A DNA stretch of 38,682 nt. Source: Candidatus Competibacteraceae bacterium. Lineage in GTDB: Bacteria; Pseudomonadota; Gammaproteobacteria; Competibacterales; JAHEDQ01. The position numbers and the translations under genes are program-made. The notes beneath the pieces were generated by a model. It made no database searches and had not been told where the DNA came from. It worked only from the letters and a program-made list of their open reading frames with translations. The stretch is from positions 1 to 38,682 of the forward strand of contig JAHEDQ010000013.1 in NCBI GenBank assembly GCA_024641125.1. Direction: 5' to 3'. This document shows positions 1 to 9,311 of this stretch, piece by piece (the stretch's first letter is position 1; every line of letters begins with the position of its first letter).

Positions 1-1
1 C

Positions 2-3000
2 GAAGCAATCTTGGAGCGTCTCCATGCCAGTGCCGGCGTCATGTCGATGCTCAACATGACATCGTCGGCCAAGCTGTTGAGTGATCAATGCAAAGCCATC
101 GGAGAGGCTGCTCAGCTTGATCGAAATCAGCTTGAACAACTTGCGGCTGATCTGGTGGTGGTCGAGGACGCCATTTCGGGCCTGTTGAACCCGCGACTGC
201 CGCGCGGTCTTGCCGGTCAGTTGGTGGCTGGGGCGGAAGATGGGCCGCCTTTGTCGCTGCTCAAAATCGCCGCGGCGCGGTTTGCGGTCATCGACCAGGC
301 CATCGAGGACATGCGACATGTGCACGATGTCGCCATCAGCTTCGACTGGACTGAAGCCGGAGAGGGCTGGAGTCAACTGGCGCCCATGCTGCATCGGGTG
401 GCAAATGTCTTCTCCATACTGGGCGATGAGCTTGCCAGCGGATTGGCCGATCGGGTATTGACCCTGACCCAGCACCCTGGTCTGACATCCGTGCTTGCGG
501 CAAACCCGGATACCATGTCCGCCCTGGCCGAAGCCATCATCGGTATCGAGATCTACCTTGAAGAATCTGGCCCTGGCCAGACCGACTACGATATCCACTT
601 GGCCCACACGGAACGGCGCCTGGGTGAGTTGGAAGATCAGTTAGGCATCACAGCCGCGCCCGGTGGCAGGGAAGCAGTCCCCGATACTTTCTCCGCGGAC
701 ACTTTAGATGCCGATTTGACCATGGATCCGGTCATGCAAGCCGATTTCGAAGGGATATCCGACTGGTTCGGTGTCGATGACCTGACTTCGGACGAGCCGT
801 CTGGTCTTGTCGATGCCGATGCTACTGCCACGGTGGATCAGCCGAATCCAGACGGTCTGACGCAGCCGCACTCATTGGAGTGGGAAGCCGATTCGAATGA
901 CATCGACTTCGATAGATCGGGCGTTGTCCGGTCGGACGCTGAATCGTCGATCGAGCGTGTAGATGAAGCCTTCGGGAACAGCCCGGAGCAAGTCGATGAT
1001 GGTGCCAACGAGTTCCAGCAGGATGACCCCGAGACCGCGGAATCGGACTTTCCGACAGAACCGCAACCCGTTGCTGACCAATCCGAATCGTTGGTCGATT
1101 CGGATCTCGACGTAGAAAACGTCATCCTGTTCGAGGATCCGCAGTCGCCCGCTGTGGCACGAGCGCCCATCGCCGAACAGAATGATGCCGGCCTGGCCGG
1201 TATGGATCAGACCGAGGACACCCCCGCACTGGAAGACAGCGGGGGCGGCCTGACAATGTCCTACGGTGAGGATGCCGTCGAGCCGTTAAACGCTCAGGGG
1301 AATGAAGAGGACGAAGCCCCTGTTGAGGACATCGCCCACACTCAATCCGAGTCGCCCGTTACAGCGGCATCGCCGGCAGGCGCAAGCACTGACCGAATGA
1401 GTGCAGAAGTTTGGGCAGATCACGAGTTCCTAGACATCTTCCTGGAAGAGGCGGATGGCGAACTGGAGCAGTTGCGCTCCGGCTTTCCCGCCTGGGTTGC
1501 AAACACGGACGACCGGGAGCGGTTGCAGGCGATTCGGCGATCTTTTCACACGCTGAAGGGCAGCGGACGGATGGTGGGTGCGTTCAAATCGGGGGATTTC
1601 GCCTGGGCGATCGAAGATCTGTTGAATCGCGTTCTCGACTTGCGGGTGCCGGTTACGACAGAACTGACGGAGTTGCTGTCTCAATGCATCGAGTCGTACA
1701 GCGGGCTCATCGATGAGATGAAACTGGGTCGGTCTGGGGGCAGCGTTCAGGCGTTGCAAGACCGTATCGAGTTGTACGTCGCCGGCAGCGACGGTGAAAC
1801 CTCGACGGCTGCCGATGACGGCCCAGCCGCGGCAGTGGACCAATCTGAGACTGCGCCCGAGGCAACACCGTCTGAGGCGGTGTCCGCTGATCCGGAGGAA
1901 GGGCAGTCGGAGGAAGGGCAGTCGGAGGAAGGGCAGTCGGAGGACGCTTCGCGGTTGCCCGACCGGGTCAGCCTGTTGCAGACGCTGACTGAGTCGTTCG
2001 AATCGGCCGGCGGCGATGCCACCGCACTGTTGGACGGTCTCCTGGCCTTCAGAGCCGAGTCTGACCCCGGGTTTTTGATTCCGGCGGTTGAGTTGCTGGA
2101 CACGGTCGAGGCCTGTTTGCGCGCCGCGATCGCAACCGGGCATGCGGTGTCCGAATCCGGGCAGAACCTCCTGCGCCAATCGCTTGGCGAGGCCGATGCC
2201 TTGACCGCAAGCGGTGCGCAGGGTGAGGGTCGGCATGCCGCCTACGACGAGCTTATCCAACACTTGCTTGATCTCGGCGACGAACTGGCCCGTTCCGCCG
2301 GTGGCTCGGCGGACGTTGACGAGCTTGAGCCGACCGCAGAGGCGGTGACCGTCCAAGCCGAGTCCGCGCTGGACCCCGAGTTGGCTGAGATTTTTGTTCA
2401 GGAAGGCGCTGACATCCTGGATTCTGCTGACGTCATCCTCGATAGATGGTCACGTGAACCGGATAATCCGGATCTGCTGGCGGATCTTCGGCGGGAAATG
2501 CACACCCTCAAGGGCAGTTCCCGGATGGCGGGTTTTCTCGTCATCGGGGATCTGGCGCACGCGGTTGAATCGTTGCTGGACGATATATCTCGTGGCCGGG
2601 TGGCCTTCACCGAACCCATGGGTGAGATTCTGCAGCGGGCCCTGGACGGTTTCCACGGGATGTTGGCCGTTGCACGCGACCTGAATCAACCGGCGCCGGC
2701 CCATGCCCTGATCGACGAACTGGCGATGTGCGCCCAGGCGCCCTCCGATGCCGGGCACGGCAATAAATTCACGCGGATAGTGGAACTCCCAGTCGATCGT
2801 TCGCCGGAGCCCCAGCGGAGCGCGTCCGCCGATGCAGTGATGTTGGTTCCCGAGGCGCCGGACATGGTCCGCGTGAGCGTCGACCTGCTCGACAACATCG
2901 CCGACCAGATGGGTGAGAGCAGCATCTACCGTGCCCGCATCCAGCAATCCATCACCACGTATGATTTCCAGTTACAGGAAATGGATCAGGTGGTGGGGCG

Positions 3001-4699
3001 CATGAGTGAGAAACTCCGGCGCCTGGAAATCGAGACCGAGGCCCAGATCCTGTTTCGCTACGAGCGCGGCGGCGATGAGCAGTTTGAGGAGTTCGATCCG
3101 CTGGAGCTGGACCGCTTCTCCGAACTGCAGCAACTTTCACGCTCATTGATGGAAGTGGTGAATGATCTCGGGAGTATTCGCCACACGCTGGATGATCAGA
3201 CCCGCCAGCTGGAGGCGCTGCTGCATCAACAGGGCAAGGTCAACCACGAGATTCAGGAAGGCCTGTCTCGAACCCGAATGGTCCGTTTCGACAGCATTGT
3301 GCCTCGCATGCGGCGTGTCGTACGCCAAGCTGCTGACGAACTGGGTAAACGCGCGGAACTCCATCTCGACGGCGGCGGCGAGATGGAGCGCAGTCTGCTA
3401 GAGCACGTTGTGGCGCCGATGGAGCATATTCTCCGGAATGCGGTCGCACACGGTATTGAAAACCCGGAGCGCCGGGCGGCCGCGGGTAAGCCGGAGCTTG
3501 GGCGGATCGCCCTCGACATGCGCCGGGAGGGATCGGAAATGGTCCTGTCCATCCGGGATGACGGCGGCGGCATCGATTTCGACGCGGTCCGTCGTAAAGC
3601 CGAGAAATCCGGCCTGCTTGTCCCCGGGACGGAGGCCACGCGCCAACAACTGATTGATTGTTTGATGCAGCCCGGGTTCTCCACCGCCGACCTGGTTAAC
3701 CAGGTCGCCGGACGCGGCGTCGGCATGGACGTGGTCACCGAATCAGTTCGCTCGGCGGGTGGCAGTCTGAGCGTGGAGTCCAAGCCCGGAGCAGGCACCA
3801 CATTTGTCATCCGTCTGCCCTTTTCCCTGTCTATCGCACAGACTCTGCTGCTCACAGCCGGCGGCGAAACGTTCGCGGTACCCTTGGCCGGTGTCGAGTC
3901 GATGAGTCGTCTCGAGCCGGAAGAGGTACGTGCCTATTTGGAAAACGGTCGCGGATTCGTCAACGTAGCGGGTGTCGACTACGAGATTCACAGTCTCGGT
4001 GCGTTGCTCGGGGGTAGTGCACCCCAGGCCGAGGAACTCGATCGCCATCTGCCCGCGATGCTGATACGCAGCGAAGGGATGGATGTAGCCCTGCAGGTCG
4101 ACCAGGTTCTGGGCAGTGAGGAGGTCGTGGTCAAACCGGTGGGGCCTCAGGTTAATTCGGTGCCCGGCGTGTCGGGCGCGACGATTCTGGGTGACGGGCG
4201 CGTGGTGCTTATCCTAGAGACCGCTGCCCTGCTCCGAAATTTCGTTGGACGGCGATCCGACACGGAGGCGGCCGCCATCCGGCAGTCATTGCGGGGCACC
4301 GCCGAAACACCGCTCAAGATCATGGTCATAGACGACTCCATCACCATGCGTAAAGTCACCTCCCGTCTGCTCGAGCGCCACGGCATTGACGCGGTGCTCG
4401 CCAAGGACGGGCTGGATGCCGCTGGCCAGTTGGAGGACTTGGTGCCTGACGCGGTGGTGCTCGACATCGAGATGCCTCGCATGGACGGGTTCGAACTTGC
4501 CGCCCACATCCGGAACCAAGAGCATTTGTGGCACCTGCCGATCATCATGGTGACATCGCGCAGTGGCGACAAGCACCGGCAGCGGGCCATGGACCTGGGT
4601 GTCAATGCGTATCTCGGCAAGCCGTATCGTGAAGAGGAACTGCTGGCGGCGTTGCGTCAGGTGCTTGGGCCGCGGGGCGAGCGTCTTGCCGCTCAGTAA
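2..4699 (+). CDS. chpA: ChpA/PilL-type hybrid chemotaxis histidine kinase (5' partial)
   Basis: CheA-like hybrid kinase of the type IV pilus chemosensory (Pil-Chp) family; it autophosphorylates on Hpt histidines and passes phosphate to response regulators for pilus extension and retraction. The frame is open to the left window edge, so the N-terminus is missing; the first in-window start codon is TTG at 11 and residues are numbered from it. Seen: an acidic low-complexity linker (about 220-470); an Hpt domain with HTLKGSGRM (His 513); three perfect 5-residue repeats (629-643); a second Hpt with HTLKGSSRM (His 831); a dimerisation/ATPase region about 960-1260 with N box HILRNAVAHG, DDGGGI and GRGVGMDVV; a CheW-like domain about 1280-1410; and a C-terminal receiver with DDS near 1440 and acceptor Asp 1485 in LDIEMPRMDG. 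Only two Hpt domains are visible, fewer than in Pseudomonas ChpA, but upstream ones may lie outside the window. Confidence 0.93.
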   Translation, partial: EAILERLHASAGVMSMLNMTSSAKLLSDQCKAIGEAAQLDRNQLEQLAADLVVVEDAISGLLNPRLPRGLAGQLVAGAEDGPPLSLLKIAAARFAVIDQAIEDMRHVHDVAISFDWTEAGEGWSQLAPMLHRVANVFSILGDELASGLADRVLTLTQHPGLTSVLAANPDTMSALAEAIIGIEIYLEESGPGQTDYDIHLAHTERRLGELEDQLGITAAPGGREAVPDTFSADTLDADLTMDPVMQADFEGISDWFGVDDLTSDEPSGLVDADATATVDQPNPDGLTQPHSLEWEADSNDIDFDRSGVVRSDAESSIERVDEAFGNSPEQVDDGANEFQQDDPETAESDFPTEPQPVADQSESLVDSDLDVENVILFEDPQSPAVARAPIAEQNDAGLAGMDQTEDTPALEDSGGGLTMSYGEDAVEPLNAQGNEEDEAPVEDIAHTQSESPVTAASPAGASTDRMSAEVWADHEFLDIFLEEADGELEQLRSGFPAWVANTDDRERLQAIRRSFHTLKGSGRMVGAFKSGDFAWAIEDLLNRVLDLRVPVTTELTELLSQCIESYSGLIDEMKLGRSGGSVQALQDRIELYVAGSDGETSTAADDGPAAAVDQSETAPEATPSEAVSADPEEGQSEEGQSEEGQSEDASRLPDRVSLLQTLTESFESAGGDATALLDGLLAFRAESDPGFLIPAVELLDTVEACLRAAIATGHAVSESGQNLLRQSLGEADALTASGAQGEGRHAAYDELIQHLLDLGDELARSAGGSADVDELEPTAEAVTVQAESALDPELAEIFVQEGADILDSADVILDRWSREPDNPDLLADLRREMHTLKGSSRMAGFLVIGDLAHAVESLLDDISRGRVAFTEPMGEILQRALDGFHGMLAVARDLNQPAPAHALIDELAMCAQAPSDAGHGNKFTRIVELPVDRSPEPQRSASADAVMLVPEAPDMVRVSVDLLDNIADQMGESSIYRARIQQSITTYDFQLQEMDQVVGRMSEKLRRLEIETEAQILFRYERGGDEQFEEFDPLELDRFSELQQLSRSLMEVVNDLGSIRHTLDDQTRQLEALLHQQGKVNHEIQEGLSRTRMVRFDSIVPRMRRVVRQAADELGKRAELHLDGGGEMERSLLEHVVAPMEHILRNAVAHGIENPERRAAAGKPELGRIALDMRREGSEMVLSIRDDGGGIDFDAVRRKAEKSGLLVPGTEATRQQLIDCLMQPGFSTADLVNQVAGRGVGMDVVTESVRSAGGSLSVESKPGAGTTFVIRLPFSLSIAQTLLLTAGGETFAVPLAGVESMSRLEPEEVRAYLENGRGFVNVAGVDYEIHSLGALLGGSAPQAEELDRHLPAMLIRSEGMDVALQVDQVLGSEEVVVKPVGPQVNSVPGVSGATILGDGRVVLILETAALLRNFVGRRSDTEAAAIRQSLRGTAETPLKIMVIDDSITMRKVTSRLLERHGIDAVLAKDGLDAAGQLEDLVPDAVVLDIEMPRMDGFELAAHIRNQEHLWHLPIIMVTSRSGDKHRQRAMDLGVNAYLGKPYREEELLAALRQVLGPRGERLAAQ
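1895..1939 (+). repeat. Three tandem 15-bp repeats inside chpA
   Basis: The unit GAGGAAGGGCAGTCG occurs three times head to tail without mismatch and encodes EEGQS three times in the linker between the two Hpt domains. The unit is a multiple of three, so copy-number change would keep the reading frame. The lack of synonymous divergence suggests recent expansion. Confidence 0.95.
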
Positions 4700-4741
4700 T
4701 CGAGCGCTGACGCATAAACAACTCACTATGGGCTGTGAAAG

Positions 4742-5218
4742 ATGAACGACATTACCCTGCTGCGCACCCTCCTGGTTCCGCTCAAGGGAACCCAGCTTCT
4801 GGTTCCAAGCGCCACCGTGCTGGAAGTGCTGCCGTTCTCGCAGCCGAGACCGGTGGCGGACAGCCCCGACTGGATCCTTGGCACCACGGCCTGGCGGTCC
4901 GGGGCCATACCGGTTATTTCTCTCGAGACCTTGTTTGCCGGCACCGAGCCGGATCTCGGCTCGAGGACCCGTTTGGCTGTGTTCAATCCGGTCGGCGAGG
5001 TTCGTGCCCTTCCACAATACGCGGTGCTTGTCCAGGCGGTGCCACGTTTGGTCGCTTTGGAACGGCACATGATTCAGTCGGTGGAGGACGGCACTGAGCT
5101 GCCTGAGGGCGTGGTCTCCAAAGCTGTTCTGGCCAGTCAGGTGGCGTTGATCCCGGATCTGGAGCACGTCGAGGCACAGTTGATGGACGCCATGGCGCTG
5201 GCGGACGAGGTGGTTTGA
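4742..5218 (+). CDS. CheW-like adaptor protein (ChpC-like)
   Basis: A 158-residue single-domain CheW-family protein expected to couple chemoreceptors to the kinase encoded just upstream. The fold signature is visible in LLVPLKGTQLLVPSATVLEVL at the start (usual place of the first CheW beta-barrel), then WILGTTAWRSGAIPVISLETL, which matches the CheW core 'G...WRG..IPV..L'. It starts 42 bp after the kinase stop, so it is probably co-transcribed. In Pseudomonas the cheW-like chpC lies downstream of chpA, and this may be its equivalent; the CheW family is clear but the exact orthology is inference. It ends 28 bp from the convergent maeB. Confidence 0.85.
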   Translation: MNDITLLRTLLVPLKGTQLLVPSATVLEVLPFSQPRPVADSPDWILGTTAWRSGAIPVISLETLFAGTEPDLGSRTRLAVFNPVGEVRALPQYAVLVQAVPRLVALERHMIQSVEDGTELPEGVVSKAVLASQVALIPDLEHVEAQLMDAMALADEVV

Positions 5219-5246
5219 CTGCAGCGGGCTCAAACCGCGAGCTCAG

Positions 5247-7547
5247 CTATTGCATTTCGCCCGTTTCTTGGCTCCGCATATCAAGATTCTGCGATTCCAC
5301 CGTGGCCAGGGCCGTCATGTTGACAATGCGTCGCACCGTAGTGGCGCGGGTCAGGACATGGGCCGGCTTTTGGATCCCCATCAAAACCGGCCCGATTGCT
5401 ACACCGTCGGCTTGCATTTTGAGCAAATTGTAGGCGATGTTGGCGGCGTCCAGGTTTGGCATGATCAGTAGATTGGCCTCACCGGTCAGTCGGGAGTTGG
5501 GCATCAGCCGCTCCCGCAGGCCCTGCGATAAAGCGACGTCGCCTTGCATTTCACCTTCAACCTCCAGGTCCGGCGCCGCTGCTCGGATCAGGCTGAGCGC
5601 GCGGGCCATTTTCCGGGCTGAAGCCGCGCCGGATGAGCCAAAATTGGAATGGGACAACAGCGCGACTTTGGGTGTGATGCCGAATCGGCTGACCTCTTCC
5701 GCCGCAAGCAGCGCGATGTCGGCAATTTCATCGCCGCTCGGGTCAAGGCTTACGTGGGTGTCGCATAGAAATAGCGTGCCTTTCGGGGTGATGACCACGT
5801 TCATTGCCGCCGGCAACTTGACCCCTGAACGCAGCCCCAGAATGTCGACCACGTGCTCAAGATGGCTGTGGTAGCCGCCGATTGTGCCGCAGATCAGGGC
5901 ATCGGCGATACCGTGCCGCACCAGCATCGCGCCAAGGGCAGTGGCCCGGGTGCGCAGCCGGACTCGTGCCGTTTCAGGGTCCACTCCCCGACGCTCCATG
6001 AGCTGATGGTAGGTCTGCCAAGCCTCGGCAAAATACGCATTGTCGCGCGGATCCACCACCTCGACATCCTGGCCTGGGCGCAGTCTGAGCCCCAGTTCCC
6101 GGATGTTGTACGCCACCACTTCGTGACGACCGATTAGAATCGGCCGGGAGATGTTGTCGTCGACGGCGATTTGTACCGCCCTCAGCACCCGCTCTCCCTC
6201 CCCCTCAGCGTACACCACCCGCCTGGGTTCGGCGCGGGCGCGCTCGAATACGGGTTTCATAACCATGCCGGTTCTATACACAAACCGTTTCAAAGTCTGT
6301 CGATATGCCTCCAGATCCTCGATCGGGCGGGTTGCCACGCCGCTGGCCATGGCTGCCTTGGCGACCGCCAGCGGCACTTCCTCGATCAGTCTCGGATCGA
6401 ACGGTTTCGGAATCAGGTAGTCTGGGCCGAATTGAACGGGCTTGCCGCCATAAGCGGCAATGACCTCTGCCGTGGGTTCCGCCATGGTCAGATCGGCCAG
6501 AGCCTTGACGCAGGCGCGTTTCATTTCCTCGTTGATGGTGGTGGCGCCCACGTCCAGAGCGCCCCGGAAAATATAGGGGAAGCACAGCACGTTATTGACC
6601 TGGTTCGGATAGTCCGAGCGGCCGGTCGCGATCACCACGTCGTCTCTCACACCTCGGGCTTCCTCGGGCAGAATTTCTGGTACCGGATTGGCCAGTGCCA
6701 GAATCAGAGGGCGGTCCGCCATGGCCGCGACCATGGTCGGCTTCAGAACGCCAGGCGCCGATAAGCCGAGAAAAATGTCCGCCCCCGGCATGACCTCGGC
6801 CAGGCTGCGTGCACCGGTTTCCCGCGCGTATCCGGCCTTGCGTTCATCCATGTCGATCTCACGACCTACGTAGACCACGCCGTGGACATCGCACACGGTG
6901 ATGTTTGCCCGGTCCATTCCGAGTCCGATCAGCAGATCCAGACATGCCAGGCCGGCGGCGCCCGCCCCCGAAACCACCAGGCGCACGTCTTCGATTTTTT
7001 TCTCGACCACCCTCAGGCCGTTTACCACTGCCGCCCCCACGATGATGGCGGTGCCGTGCTGGTCATCATGAAACACCGGAATGCTCATGCGCTCGCGCAG
7101 AGCCTGCTCCACCTCAAAGCACTCTGGTGCCTTAATGTCCTCGAGATTGATGCCGCCGAAAGTGGGCTCAAGACTGGCTACGATCTCCACCAATTTTGCC
7201 GGGTCACGCTGGTCGATCTCGATGTCGAACACATCGATGCCGGCGAATTTCTTGAACAGCACCCCCTTGCCTTCCATCACTGGCTTGGATGCCAGCGGTC
7301 CGATGGCGCCCAATCCAAGGACGGCGGTGCCGTTGGTGACGACTGCCACCAGGTTGGCGCGGGCTGTGTAGTCGGACACTCGCGCGGGGTCGGTAGCGAT
7401 CTCTTCGCAGGGTGCGGCCACGCCGGGAGAATAGGCCAGCGAAAGATCGAACTGATTCGCCAGCGGTTTGGTCGGCGTGACCTGGATTTTTCCAGGGATG
7501 GGCATGCGGTGATAGTGCAACGCGTTTTCGCGGAAATCGTCTGCCAT
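5247..7547 (-). CDS. maeB: NADP-dependent malic enzyme with C-terminal phosphotransacetylase-like domain
   Basis: Oxidative decarboxylation of malate to pyruvate with reduction of NADP, an anaplerotic/NADPH-supplying cytosolic step. The 766-residue length is typical of the bacterial MaeB class. The N-terminal malic domain (about 1-160) has [12 protein letters not shown] and the active-site region [13 protein letters not shown]; the metal-binding motif FHDDQHGTA and an NAD(P)-binding motif [13 protein letters not shown] follow; the C-terminal half (about 430-766) is a phosphotransacetylase-like (PTA_PTB) domain with [12 protein letters not shown] and an acidic/basic core, which in this class is thought to be regulatory. 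The ATG at 7547 is preceded by AGGAA about nine bases upstream. It is a single-gene unit, convergent with the CheW gene. Confidence 0.96.
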   Translation of the reverse strand: MADDFRENALHYHRMPIPGKIQVTPTKPLANQFDLSLAYSPGVAAPCEEIATDPARVSDYTARANLVAVVTNGTAVLGLGAIGPLASKPVMEGKGVLFKKFAGIDVFDIEIDQRDPAKLVEIVASLEPTFGGINLEDIKAPECFEVEQALRERMSIPVFHDDQHGTAIIVGAAVVNGLRVVEKKIEDVRLVVSGAGAAGLACLDLLIGLGMDRANITVCDVHGVVYVGREIDMDERKAGYARETGARSLAEVMPGADIFLGLSAPGVLKPTMVAAMADRPLILALANPVPEILPEEARGVRDDVVIATGRSDYPNQVNNVLCFPYIFRGALDVGATTINEEMKRACVKALADLTMAEPTAEVIAAYGGKPVQFGPDYLIPKPFDPRLIEEVPLAVAKAAMASGVATRPIEDLEAYRQTLKRFVYRTGMVMKPVFERARAEPRRVVYAEGEGERVLRAVQIAVDDNISRPILIGRHEVVAYNIRELGLRLRPGQDVEVVDPRDNAYFAEAWQTYHQLMERRGVDPETARVRLRTRATALGAMLVRHGIADALICGTIGGYHSHLEHVVDILGLRSGVKLPAAMNVVITPKGTLFLCDTHVSLDPSGDEIADIALLAAEEVSRFGITPKVALLSHSNFGSSGAASARKMARALSLIRAAAPDLEVEGEMQGDVALSQGLRERLMPNSRLTGEANLLIMPNLDAANIAYNLLKMQADGVAIGPVLMGIQKPAHVLTRATTVRRIVNMTALATVESQNLDMRSQETGEMQ

Positions 7548-7938
7548 GGGCGTAATTCCTGCGACCCCGTCTGGGTTCCCTTGAGCCAGATCAGACGGCG
7601 TCAGTGGTGGATGAAGCAGTGGCGGCGTACTAGGGAGTCTCTGGCTTATTCTGGACGAAGCGGATTGGAGGGTGAAGTGTGCAGCCTCAAGGCGCAGATC
7701 GCGGGTAACAGTTGTTCTATTACCAAGATTTGCTGTGCATTTCAGTCCTAAGATGCACGTTCACGAATAGATCAGAGACTCTCGGGTGACCCGTCCCACA
7801 AGTTCGTTGCGTCTCAGGAAGGCGAGAAGCGTCTAGGCACCAGTGGGCGGGTGCAGGACTAGCCTACGCTCATTCAAGCACGCCCAACACTGCTGAATGG
7901 GGCGTTGGCAATCGCGGCAGTTGCCGGATATGGCTCCA
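7548..7938. other. Gene-free region between maeB and comF
   Basis: 391 bp with no ORF that resembles a protein. The maeB leader occupies the left end. A MITE-like repeat (copy A) fills 7631-7786. The remaining 150 bp before the comF stop contains only weak GC-rich inverted repeats (for example CGCCC near 7891 with GGGCG near 7910) and no run of T characteristic of an intrinsic terminator. Confidence 0.8.
7631..7786 (-). repeat. Dispersed MITE-like repeat, copy A
   Basis: Read on the minus strand, this stretch aligns almost base for base with 34493-34657 on the plus strand: shared blocks include TTCGTGAACG, GGACTGAAATGCACAGC, CAACTGTTACCC and GATCTGCGCCTTGA. Copy A lacks about 11 bases present in copy B. 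The two ends are imperfect inverted repeats (AGGGAGTCTCTGGCTTATTC at the left, CGAGAGTCTCTGATCTATTC read inward from the right). A CTAG tetranucleotide is at the left junction (7630-7633). It contains no transposase and looks like a non-autonomous element or insertion-sequence remnant; parent family is not established. Confidence 0.8.
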
Positions 7939-8631
7939 TTACGGCGTCCGGGCAATCGCCCAAACTTCCACGTGTTCGACGCCCGCCCGGATCAGGGCCC
8001 GGCTCGCTTCGGCGGTGGTTGCACCGGTGGTGATGACGTCATCGACCAAAACCACGCGCCGCGGAAGCGGCGTCTGTGCCGCGTCGAATGCGCCTCGGAC
8101 ATTGCGCTGCCGGGCCGCGGTGTTCAATGCGGTCTGAGGCTCGGTGGGTCGAGCACGCCGCAGGGCTTTTTTTAGCACTGGTCGGTCAATCCGGCGCGCC
8201 AGTGCGCGGGCCAGTTCCTCGCTTTGATTGAATCCGCGTTCCTGGAATCGACCGGGATGCAGCGGCACGGGAATCAGCGCATCCGGCAGATTGACCGGCT
8301 CAACCATCCGCATAAATAGTCCGGCCAGGGTGTGGCCGATTTCGATACGCCCGCGAAACTTTAGGGTTCGAATCAGCCAATCCATCGGGGTGGCATAGGC
8401 AAAGGGTGCCAAGCTTGCCTGCTGTGGGGGTGGGTGTTGCTGACAGTGTCCACAGGGCCGGTCTGCGTGCTGTGCCGGCGCCGCGCAGAGATAACAGGCC
8501 ACCGATACACGCGGTAGATCCCAAACACAAGCCTCGCAGACTGCCACAGCGCTGACCACGTCTGTATCGCACAGCAGGCACTGTTGCGGGAGCAGCCGAT
8601 CCAACAGCTCGCGCACCCCCCGATTGTTCAT
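7939..8631 (-). CDS. comF: ComF family phosphoribosyltransferase-like protein
   Basis: Member of the ComF/GntX family, linked to DNA uptake in competent bacteria. About 230 residues from the ATG at 8631, which has AAAGGGA six bases upstream; an alternative GTG at 8652 would add seven residues and has no comparable signal. The N-terminus carries a zinc-ribbon-like set of cysteines (CLLC, CEAC, CYLC, CGHC). The C-terminal half is a phosphoribosyltransferase fold with RGFNQSEELARAL and the PRPP-binding loop VVLVDDVITTGAT. In many gammaproteobacteria comF lies beside biotin synthesis genes, and here bioC is 0.7 kb away on the other strand. Confidence 0.92.
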   Translation of the reverse strand: MNNRGVRELLDRLLPQQCLLCDTDVVSAVAVCEACVWDLPRVSVACYLCAAPAQHADRPCGHCQQHPPPQQASLAPFAYATPMDWLIRTLKFRGRIEIGHTLAGLFMRMVEPVNLPDALIPVPLHPGRFQERGFNQSEELARALARRIDRPVLKKALRRARPTEPQTALNTAARQRNVRGAFDAAQTPLPRRVVLVDDVITTGATTAEASRALIRAGVEHVEVWAIARTP

Positions 8632-8676
8632 GCTAAATCCCTTTCGATCCACTGCTGGCCGCGCCTGGGTAGTCCA

Positions 8677-8715
8677 TTAGGGCTCCCCAGGGAAGCTCAA
8701 TTGATGCGAATCACG
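8677..8715 (-). repeat. Short repeat fragment related to 34433-34485
   Basis: The 14-mer TCAATTGATGCGAA (8697-8710) recurs in inverse orientation within 34463-34477, next to related AGGGAAGC/AGGGAGCC end-like motifs. It lies in the comF leader. The match is short, so it is either a relic of the same family or coincidence. Confidence 0.4.
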
Positions 8716-8822
8716 TTTCGGTCCACAAGGGCTGGGCCTTTGCGTCCTCGATACTGCCTCACTGCTCTTCAGCCGCTTTCGATTGTGAGCAATCCCTGGG
8801 CCTAGTAGAGTGAACGGCGCCG

Positions 8823-8854
8823 GAATCTGCTGTCGCGATCGCGCAATCAGATTC
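8823..8854. promoter_or_regulatory. 32-bp dyad in the comF / membrane protein intergenic region
   Basis: Outer arms GAATCTG (8823-8829) and CAGATTC (8848-8854) symmetrically flank the palindrome CGCGATCGCG (8834-8843), with four bases on each side between them. The centre contains GCGATCGC. It sits 36 bp before the GTG start of the membrane protein gene and about 190 bp upstream of comF. No T-run follows on either strand, so it looks more like an operator or RNA hairpin than a terminator. Confidence 0.5.
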
Positions 8855-8890
8855 AGGGCTTCATAGACGGACCAGTAGAGCAGACGCGCT

Positions 8891-9301
8891 GTGGAACAAT
8901 CTGCGCCACCCACGCTCGACATTGCCGGCAAATCCTGCCGTCGTGCCGCCAGTCTTATGAACTGGGGCAATCTGGCGGCAATTCTGGTTCCGGTTCCGCT
9001 CCTGATTTTTTGGTTCGGTGCGTCCATGCTGGTTTACGCCATGAACCGTCACCATCCCTGCGCCGCCGTTGGGCGGCATACTCAGCAGGCGGCCTATCGA
9101 TTTTATGGCGTCACCGGATTTTTTACGGCTGTTGCCATTTTTTTTCCGGGCGGTGCCGGCGCCTGGTGGAAACCCTATCTGATTGCCTGGGGACTTGGGT
9201 TGATCGTGCTTTTACCGTGGACCATATGGGATCTGGTGCGAATCTATCGTGCGCCCTGGCCTGACCTGGTGGTGGATCGGGCCGAGATGGAGGCCCGGTG
9301 A
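8891..9301 (+). CDS. Hypothetical three-helix membrane protein upstream of bioC
   Basis: 136 residues from a GTG start; I do not recognise the family. Three hydrophobic segments are visible: about 26-50 (NLAAILVPVPLLIFWFGASML), 72-90 (FYGVTGFFTAVAIFF) and 96-115 (YLIAWGLGLIVLLPWTIW), consistent with an inner-membrane protein. The charged tail DLVVDRAEMEAR would follow the last helix. The start is uncertain: an ATG at 8957 would remove 22 residues and keep all three helices, and neither start has a strong ribosome binding site. It ends 10 bp before bioC, so the two are likely co-transcribed. Confidence 0.7.
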   Translation: MEQSAPPTLDIAGKSCRRAASLMNWGNLAAILVPVPLLIFWFGASMLVYAMNRHHPCAAVGRHTQQAAYRFYGVTGFFTAVAIFFPGGAGAWWKPYLIAWGLGLIVLLPWTIWDLVRIYRAPWPDLVVDRAEMEAR

Positions 9302-9311
9302 GCGCCGGCCT

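Noticed and set aside
1430-2356. 308-codon minus-strand frame inside chpA
   Set aside because: Mirror frame of a GC-rich gene; no domain pattern, and the plus strand carries Hpt domains here.
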